A DNA stretch of 64,000 nt, from contig CAIUWK010000063.1 of the NCBI GenBank assembly GCA_903902855.1, positions 1 through 64,000 on the forward strand. The letters are read 5' to 3'. Source of the stretch: an uncultured Geobacter sp. GTDB lineage: Bacteria; Desulfobacterota; Desulfuromonadia; Geobacterales; CAIOGM01. The notes under the pieces are model-generated. The model had not been told where the DNA came from and searched no databases. It saw nothing but the letters and a program-made list of their open reading frames with translations. Each line of letters opens with the position of its first letter. Position 1 is the first letter of the stretch. Shown piece after piece: positions 57,625 to 64,000 of this stretch. The translations under genes and the position numbers were made by a program.

Positions 57625-58719
57625 ATGGAATACGAAATTCTAGGTTTGCCCGTGTGGTATTACATCGCCATGGTGGCCAAGGTTCTGGTGGTTTTTGTCT
57701 GGGTGCTGCTCACCGTCGCCTATGCCACCTATGCCGAACGGAAGATCATCGGCCACATGCAGGTCCGACTGGGACCCATGCGCACCGGTTGGCACGGTCT
57801 GCTCCAGCCCATTGCCGACGGACTGAAGCTCTTCTTCAAGGAGGAGATCATCCCGGCGGAAGCGAGCACCTTCGCTTTTCTCGTGGCGCCGCTCATCGCG
57901 CTGGTTCCGGCGTTCATCTCCTTCGCCGTCATCCCCTTCGGGAGTACCATTACCGTCGGTGGCTACAAGATTCCGCTGCAGATCGCGGCTTTTGCCGACA
58001 AGAGCGGGGGGGTAGTGGATGTCAATGTGGGTGTTCTCTACATCCTGGCCCTCTCATCCCTGGGTGTTTACGGGATAGTCCTGGCCGGCTGGTCGTCCAA
58101 CAGCAAGTACTCTCTGCTGGGGGGACTGCGCGCATCGGCACAGATGATTTCCTATGAGCTGGCAGCCGGTCTCTCCCTCATCACGGTATTCATGGTCTCC
58201 GGTTCCCTGTCGCTGCAGACGATTGTCGCAGATCAGGCCGCTTTCGGCTGGTACGCCTGGCGCAACCCCTTTCTTTTCGCAGCATTTATCATCTTCTTCA
58301 TCTGCTCCCTGGCGGAGATAAACCGAACCCCCTTCGACCTTCCCGAGGCGGAGACGGAACTGGTCTCGGGTTTCTGTACGGAATATTCTTCAATGAAATA
58401 CGCCATGTTCTTCATGGCAGAATACGCCAACATGATCACGGTCTGCGCCATTACGGTTACCCTGTTCCTGGGTGGGTGGCACGGCCCCTTCACCGACGCC
58501 ATGCCGCTCTTGTCACCTTTCTATTTCATCGCCAAAGTCTACACCCTTATTTTCACCTGCATGTGGATTCGGGCCACGTATCCCCGCTACCGCTATGACC
58601 AGCTCATGGGGCTTGGGTGGAAGTTTTTCCTCCCCATCACCCTCGTTCTCATCGTCGGCAACGCATTCTGGATAAACGTCATCGGGGCCGGCAACTGGCT
58701 TGGCGGCCTGTTCGCCTAA
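57625..58719 (+). CDS. nuoH: NADH-quinone oxidoreductase subunit H
   Basis: YAERKIIGHMQVRLGPMRTGWHGLLQPIADGLKLFFKEE; INRTPFDLPEAETELVSGF. Confidence 0.97.
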   Translation: MEYEILGLPVWYYIAMVAKVLVVFVWVLLTVAYATYAERKIIGHMQVRLGPMRTGWHGLLQPIADGLKLFFKEEIIPAEASTFAFLVAPLIALVPAFISFAVIPFGSTITVGGYKIPLQIAAFADKSGGVVDVNVGVLYILALSSLGVYGIVLAGWSSNSKYSLLGGLRASAQMISYELAAGLSLITVFMVSGSLSLQTIVADQAAFGWYAWRNPFLFAAFIIFFICSLAEINRTPFDLPEAETELVSGFCTEYSSMKYAMFFMAEYANMITVCAITVTLFLGGWHGPFTDAMPLLSPFYFIAKVYTLIFTCMWIRATYPRYRYDQLMGLGWKFFLPITLVLIVGNAFWINVIGAGNWLGGLFA

Positions 58720-58743
58720 TCATCATCACGGAAGGATAGCGTC

Positions 58744-59154
58744 ATGCTCAATGTTGCCTCGCCGCTCATAAATGGTCTGAAGATAACACTCCAGCACCTC
58801 TTCAAGAAGCCGGTCACACTCCAGTACCCCACGGAACGTCCGGTTGTGGGGCCCCGTTTCCGGGGGCTTCATGCCCTGAACCGGTTCCATGACCGCTCCA
58901 AGTGTGTGGCTTGCTACCTCTGCCCCACGGTTTGCCCGGCCAAGTGTATCACGGTGGAAGCGGCCGAAGACCCAATAACCCATGAGAAGTACGCCTCACG
59001 TTACGACATCGACATCCTCCGTTGCATCTTCTGCGGCTACTGTGTGGAGGCATGCCCGGTGGACGCCGTCAAGATGACGGAAAATTTCGAACTGGCCAAC
59101 TACAAGCGTGAAGATTTCGCCTACACGCAGGAAATGCTTACCGACAAGAAGTAA
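58744..59154 (+). CDS. nuoI: NADH-quinone oxidoreductase subunit I
   Basis: CVACYLCPTVCPAKCI; CIFCGYCVEACPVDAV. Confidence 0.97.
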   Translation: MLNVASPLINGLKITLQHLFKKPVTLQYPTERPVVGPRFRGLHALNRFHDRSKCVACYLCPTVCPAKCITVEAAEDPITHEKYASRYDIDILRCIFCGYCVEACPVDAVKMTENFELANYKREDFAYTQEMLTDKK

Positions 59155-59165
59155 AAGGAGCGACA

Positions 59166-59672
59166 ATGCCGGAAATACTCTTCTTTAGTCTTGTGGCGGG
59201 CGTGGCGATCATCTCCAGTATCCTGGTAGTCGCCATGCGCAATCCGATCAACTGCGCCCTCTCCCTGATCATGACCTTCTTCTGTATGGCGACCCTCTAC
59301 GTGATGCTCGACGCTCCGTTCATGGCCGCCACTCAGGTCATCGTCTATGCCGGCGCTATCATGGTTCTGATTGTCTTCGTCATCATGCTCCTCAACATGC
59401 GAACGGAAACGAGCAAGAATTACGTTCACGGCGTGCTGGTGAGCAGTATCGTCGCGGTCCTCACCCTCTTCGTGATCAGCGGCTTCTTGTCCAAGAGCCC
59501 ACTCACCGGTGCCACCGGGGACATGACCCCGGAGCTTGTTACCAAGGTGGGGCATGTGGAGCTGATCGGCAAGGCGATGTTCTCACAGTTCCTTCTCCCC
59601 TTCGAGATCACATCGATCCTGCTTCTGGTCGCCATCGTCGGCTCCGTGATCCTGGCCAAGCGCAAACTCTAG
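59166..59672 (+). CDS. nuoJ: NADH-quinone oxidoreductase subunit J
   Basis: NPINCALSLIMTFFCMATLYVMLDAPFMAATQVIVYAGAIMVLIVFVIMLLNM. Confidence 0.95.
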   Translation: MPEILFFSLVAGVAIISSILVVAMRNPINCALSLIMTFFCMATLYVMLDAPFMAATQVIVYAGAIMVLIVFVIMLLNMRTETSKNYVHGVLVSSIVAVLTLFVISGFLSKSPLTGATGDMTPELVTKVGHVELIGKAMFSQFLLPFEITSILLLVAIVGSVILAKRKL

Positions 59673-59686
59673 TCTGAGGTGACGAC

Positions 59687-59989
59687 ATGTTATCCCTGCA
59701 TCATTACCTGATCCTGAGCGGCATCCTCTTCTCCATCGGCGCCATGGGCGTCCTCATCCGGAGAAACGCCATTGTTATCTTCATGTGCGTGGAGCTGATG
59801 CTCAATGCGGTCAATCTGACCTTCATCGCCTTTTCCCGGTATCTGGGAAATATCGACGGACAGATCTTCGTCTTCTTCGTCATGACCGTGGCCGCCGCCG
59901 AGGCTGCCGTGGGTCTTGCGTTGATGATCGCCTTCTACAAGAATCGCGAATCCATCGACGTGGAAGATATCAACCTCATGAAGCTCTGA
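59687..59989 (+). CDS. nuoK: NADH-quinone oxidoreductase subunit K
   Basis: [47 protein letters not shown]. Confidence 0.97.
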   Translation: MLSLHHYLILSGILFSIGAMGVLIRRNAIVIFMCVELMLNAVNLTFIAFSRYLGNIDGQIFVFFVMTVAAAEAAVGLALMIAFYKNRESIDVEDINLMKL

Positions 59990-60035
59990 CCGATGTCGGG
60001 CATTCGAACCGCACTACACATTCAAGGAGTCCGGA

Positions 60036-62042
60036 ATGTTTGACAATGTATGGCTCATTCCCCTGTTTCCCCTGATCGGCTTCCTGATCAACGGTTTCCT
60101 CGGCAAGAAGATCAAAAACGAGGCGATCATCGGCGGCATCGGTACTTTGGCGATCTTCGGCTCGTTCCTGGTCTCCTGCGGGATTCTCATCGAGATGATT
60201 TCCCGGGGACCGGAGAACCGGGTTTTTGAGAAGGTGCTCTTCCCCTGGATTCATGCGGGGAACTTCAAGGCCGACATGGCCTTCCTTCTGGATCCGCTCT
60301 CAGTGGTCATGATCATGGTGGTCACCGGTGTCGGCTCCCTGATCCATCTCTACTCCATCGGGTACATGCATGGTGAAGAGGGGTTTTACCGCTTCTTTGC
60401 CTATCTGAATCTCTTCTGCATGTCCATGCTCCTTCTTGTCCTGGGGAACAACATGCTGGTCATGTTCATCGGGTGGGAAGGGGTCGGGCTCTGTTCCTAT
60501 CTCCTCATCGGTTACTACTTCCATAAGAAGTCCGCCGGTGATGCCGCCAAGAAAGCCTTTGTCATGAACCGGGTTGGGGACTTCGGTTTCCTGGTGGGTC
60601 TCTTCACCCTTTACTGGTGGCTGGGCGATAACGCCAATGTCTGGACCATCAACTTCATGGAGATCAAGAAGGCTGCGCATCTCCTCCCCTACGGCGGTGT
60701 GGTCACCGTGGCGACCCTCTGTTTCTTCGTGGGGGCCACCGGCAAGTCGGCTCAGATTCCTCTCTTCACCTGGCTTCCCGACGCCATGGAGGGTCCCACC
60801 CCGGTCTCCGCCCTCATCCATGCTGCCACCATGGTCACCGCCGGTGTCTACATGATCGGCCGGATGAGTTTCGTCTTCATCAAGTCTCCCGATACCATGA
60901 TGGTCATCGCCGTGGTGGGGGCTGCCACCGCAATCTTCGCCGCCACCATCGGCACCGCACAGAATGACATCAAACGGGTTCTCGCCTACTCCACCGTCTC
61001 ACAGCTGGGTTTCATGTTCCTGGCCATGGGTACCGGAGCATTTGCCGCCGGGATCTTTCACCTCATGACCCATGCCTTCTTCAAGGCCTGTCTCTTCCTC
61101 GGTTCCGGTTCCGTCATTCACGCCATGCACTACGCGCTGCACCATGCGCATTCCCACGATGACGCCCAGGACATGCGGAACATGGGGGGCTTAAGAAAGT
61201 CCATGCCCATAACCTTCATCACCTTCCTGGTCTCCACCATAGCTATCTCGGGTATTCCCGGTTTCTCCGGCTTCTTCTCCAAGGATGAGATCCTCTGGCA
61301 GGCATTTTCCAATCCCTACCATGGCGGCCTCAACATCGTGCTCTGGGGAATCGGCGCCGTAGCCGCCTGCTTCACCGCTTTTTACATGTTCCGTCTCGTT
61401 TTCATGACCTTCTACGGCGAGAGCCGGATCAACCCCAAGGCCAAGAGTCATCTCCACGAGTCTCCCCTGGTCATAACCATCCCTCTCATGGTACTCGGTT
61501 TTCTGGCCGCAGTCGGTGGGTATATCGGTCTCCCCAAACTCGTCGGTGATCTCTTCGGTGGCATTCCCAACTACTTCGAGCAGTGGCTGGAGCCGGTCTT
61601 CGAACAGGCACAGGAGTATGGCCATCACTACGCCCAGAGCGGTGGGCACCATAACGTCGCCCTGGAATGGGGACTCATGGGAGCATCTGTGGTCATCGCC
61701 CTCGTGGGGATCACTATCGCCTTCACCATGTACGTCAAGAACACCGAACTCCCCGGCAAGTTCACCTCAACCTTTCCGGCGCTGCACCGTGCGGTGTATA
61801 ACAAGTGGTATATCGATGAGCTCTATGATTTCCTCTTCGTCAACCCCTGCAAGGCCTTCGGCAATTTTCTCTGGAAGGGTTTTGACGTGCTGGTGGTGGA
61901 CGGGATCGTTAACGGCGTAGCCGCCGTCGTCAAGGGGTGGAGCAGCGCTTTCCGCTATACGGAGACCGGCTATGTTCATAACTACGCCTTCGTCATGGCA
62001 GCCGGTACCGTCGCCATCCTGGGTTACTACATCTTCCGCTGA
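60036..62042 (+). CDS. nuoL: NADH-quinone oxidoreductase subunit L
   Basis: WEGVGLCSYLLIGYYF; TWLPDAMEGPTPVSALIHAATMVTAGVY; GFFSKDEIL. Confidence 0.97.
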   Translation: MFDNVWLIPLFPLIGFLINGFLGKKIKNEAIIGGIGTLAIFGSFLVSCGILIEMISRGPENRVFEKVLFPWIHAGNFKADMAFLLDPLSVVMIMVVTGVGSLIHLYSIGYMHGEEGFYRFFAYLNLFCMSMLLLVLGNNMLVMFIGWEGVGLCSYLLIGYYFHKKSAGDAAKKAFVMNRVGDFGFLVGLFTLYWWLGDNANVWTINFMEIKKAAHLLPYGGVVTVATLCFFVGATGKSAQIPLFTWLPDAMEGPTPVSALIHAATMVTAGVYMIGRMSFVFIKSPDTMMVIAVVGAATAIFAATIGTAQNDIKRVLAYSTVSQLGFMFLAMGTGAFAAGIFHLMTHAFFKACLFLGSGSVIHAMHYALHHAHSHDDAQDMRNMGGLRKSMPITFITFLVSTIAISGIPGFSGFFSKDEILWQAFSNPYHGGLNIVLWGIGAVAACFTAFYMFRLVFMTFYGESRINPKAKSHLHESPLVITIPLMVLGFLAAVGGYIGLPKLVGDLFGGIPNYFEQWLEPVFEQAQEYGHHYAQSGGHHNVALEWGLMGASVVIALVGITIAFTMYVKNTELPGKFTSTFPALHRAVYNKWYIDELYDFLFVNPCKAFGNFLWKGFDVLVVDGIVNGVAAVVKGWSSAFRYTETGYVHNYAFVMAAGTVAILGYYIFR

Positions 62043-62084
62043 TAACATCCCTCCCGGGTTTTTGAAGACAAAGGAGCAGATTCG

Positions 62085-63722
62085 ATGGATTACATTCTCA
62101 GCCTGATAACCTTCATCCCGTTGGCCGGTGTGCTTCTGCTGCTGGTAATGCCGCGGAACAATGCGATGCTGAGGGGGGTGGCTCTCGGCGTATCTCTCGT
62201 CACCTTCATCGTCTCCATTGGGCTCATCTGCGAGTTCAAGACCATCGCGGATTACCAGTTCGTTGAGAACATCCCCTGGATCAAGGCGGGATCGTTCCAG
62301 ATGAACTACCATGTGGGTATCGACGGCATCAGCCTCTGGCTGGTCATTCTGACCACCTTCATCATGCCCATCGCCATCCTCTCCACCTGGACCGCCGTGG
62401 AAGAGAAGGTCAAGGAGTACATGATCTGTCTCCTGCTCCTGCAGGTAGGGATGCTGGGCGCTTTCATCAGCCTTGACCTCTTCCTCTTCTACATCTTCTG
62501 GGAGTTGATGCTGATCCCCATGTACTTCATCATCGGGATCTGGGGCGGCAAGAATCGCGTCTATGCGGCGGTGAAGTTTTTCATCTACACCATGGTCGGC
62601 TCGCTCCTCATGCTGGTAGCGATCATGTACGTCTACTTCAAAGCAGGGGCAGGCGACTTCGATATCACCCGCTTCTACAGCATCGGTCTTGATCCTGCGA
62701 CCCAGACCTGGCTCTTCCTTGCCTTTGCTCTGGCCTTCGCCATCAAGGTACCCATGTTTCCGCTCCACACCTGGTTACCCGATGCACATACCGAGGCTCC
62801 CACCGCCGGTTCCGTGATCCTGGCCGCCGTGCTGTTGAAGATGGGAACCTACGGCTTCGTCCGTTTCGCCATACCGCTCTTCCCCGACGCAACTGCCCGG
62901 TTCACCCCGCTCATCGCTACCCTGTCGGTCATCGGGATCGTCTACGCCTCTCTGGTAGCCATGATGCAGGAAGATGTGAAGAAGCTGGTCGCCTACTCGT
63001 CGGTGGCGCATCTGGGCTTTGTCATGATCGGTGTTTTCGCCCTTAATCAACAGGGGATTGCCGGTGGGATGCTGCAGATGATCAATCATGGTATCTCCAC
63101 TGGAGCGCTCTTCCTTATCGTCGGCTTCATCTATGAAAGGCGCCATACTCGGCTTATCACCGATTTCGGCGGACTCTCAAAGCAGATGCCGATCTTTGCT
63201 ACCATCTTCATGATAGTCACCTTCTCGTCCATCGGTCTCCCCGGTACCAACGGGTTTGTCGGCGAATTCCTGGTGCTTTTGGGTGGGTTCGAGAGTAAGC
63301 TGCGGGTCTGGACGATCATTGCCAGCAGCGGCGTCATCCTCTCCGCCGTGTACATGCTTTGGATGTTCCAGAGGGTGATGTTCGGTGAACTCTCCAACCC
63401 GAAGAATCAGCTGCTAAAAGACCTGAATGTACGTGAAATCGTCATAATGGTGCCGCTCATCGTCATGATCTTCGTCATGGGTATCTATCCGAAACCGTTC
63501 ATCGACAGGATGATACCGAGTATCGACAAGCTGATTATCCAGGCCAAAAAAACTCAGGTTGCCCAACTTGTCGTGCCGGCGTCAGTCATCGATAACGCTG
63601 CCGCGGTGGTTGCGTCACCCTCTGCGGAACATGCCGTCCCCGCGGCTGGTACAGCAAGCCCCGACATGCCCGACGGCCATTCGATACTACCTGCGGGGCA
63701 CCCTGCCGGGGAATCGAAGTAG
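62085..63722 (+). CDS. nuoM: NADH-quinone oxidoreductase subunit M
   Basis: FFIFWELMLIPMYFIIGIWGG-type motif; FPLHTWLPDAHTEAPTAGSVILAAVLLKMGTYG. Confidence 0.97.
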   Translation: MDYILSLITFIPLAGVLLLLVMPRNNAMLRGVALGVSLVTFIVSIGLICEFKTIADYQFVENIPWIKAGSFQMNYHVGIDGISLWLVILTTFIMPIAILSTWTAVEEKVKEYMICLLLLQVGMLGAFISLDLFLFYIFWELMLIPMYFIIGIWGGKNRVYAAVKFFIYTMVGSLLMLVAIMYVYFKAGAGDFDITRFYSIGLDPATQTWLFLAFALAFAIKVPMFPLHTWLPDAHTEAPTAGSVILAAVLLKMGTYGFVRFAIPLFPDATARFTPLIATLSVIGIVYASLVAMMQEDVKKLVAYSSVAHLGFVMIGVFALNQQGIAGGMLQMINHGISTGALFLIVGFIYERRHTRLITDFGGLSKQMPIFATIFMIVTFSSIGLPGTNGFVGEFLVLLGGFESKLRVWTIIASSGVILSAVYMLWMFQRVMFGELSNPKNQLLKDLNVREIVIMVPLIVMIFVMGIYPKPFIDRMIPSIDKLIIQAKKTQVAQLVVPASVIDNAAAVVASPSAEHAVPAAGTASPDMPDGHSILPAGHPAGESK

Positions 63723-63763
63723 CCGGAGAATAGAGTCTGATACCGTTACTGGAGGAATGATAG

Positions 63764-64000
63764 ATGGAACTTGCACTTCCGCAACTGAACTTTATGACCA
63801 TCATGCCCGAGATCGTGCTCTCAGTGGTCGCCATGGCGCTGCTTCTTGTCAACGTCCTGGTGAAGAGCGAGGAAAAGGCATATCTTGGGTATCTCAGCCT
63901 GGCAGGACTTGTCGGAGCTCTCTTCACGGTTCCCTGGGGAGAGAAGATCAGCGGCTTCGGAGAGATGGTCATCCAGGACAACTTCTCCTCGTTTTTTACG
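63764..64000 (+). CDS. nuoN: NADH-quinone oxidoreductase subunit N (N-terminal part, runs off window)
   Basis: MELALPQLNFMTIMPEIVLSVVAMALLLVNVL; position after nuoM; GGAGG ribosome-binding site. Confidence 0.9.
   Translation, partial: MELALPQLNFMTIMPEIVLSVVAMALLLVNVLVKSEEKAYLGYLSLAGLVGALFTVPWGEKISGFGEMVIQDNFSSFFT

Noticed and set aside
50042-63722. Unusual gene content in the nuo operon
   Set aside because: Gene order nuoA to nuoN is canonical; apart from the nuoC-nuoD spacer and the long NuoF it is ordinary core sequence.

Overview
The window is high-GC bacterial chromosome whose gene content and styles resemble Deltaproteobacteria/Desulfuromonadales (Geobacter-like). This is inferred from gene families, not from a search. 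Core genes: rpe, lon, thiL, coaE, uvrB, an ABC-F ATPase, fmt-def-priA, a flavodiiron protein, comF, hemL, pncB/pncA and a 14-gene nuo (Complex I) operon, nuoA to nuoN, truncated at the right edge. Accessory content: a MazF-type and a HipBA-type toxin-antitoxin pair (the latter beside a 37-aa integrase remnant), a two-component system facing a small membrane-protein gene, a large hybrid kinase, a GSU2403-like nucleotidyltransferase converging on a deleted and frameshifted type I restriction-modification scar, and a compact nitrate-to-ammonia operon (napD-napA-mini napB-ferredoxin-octaheme nitrite reductase with heme 4 = CXXCK). The structure least explained by gene annotation is a set of short-period (7-11 nt) intergenic repeats. 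Most form long imperfect palindromes (ACAGGGAT, CACAGAG, CACGAAG, GGACAAT/TCAATTR families), and one is a G-rich heptad array directly in front of a start codon. Some sit inside operons or overlap the ends of coding sequences. I found no CRISPR array, rRNA or tRNA.
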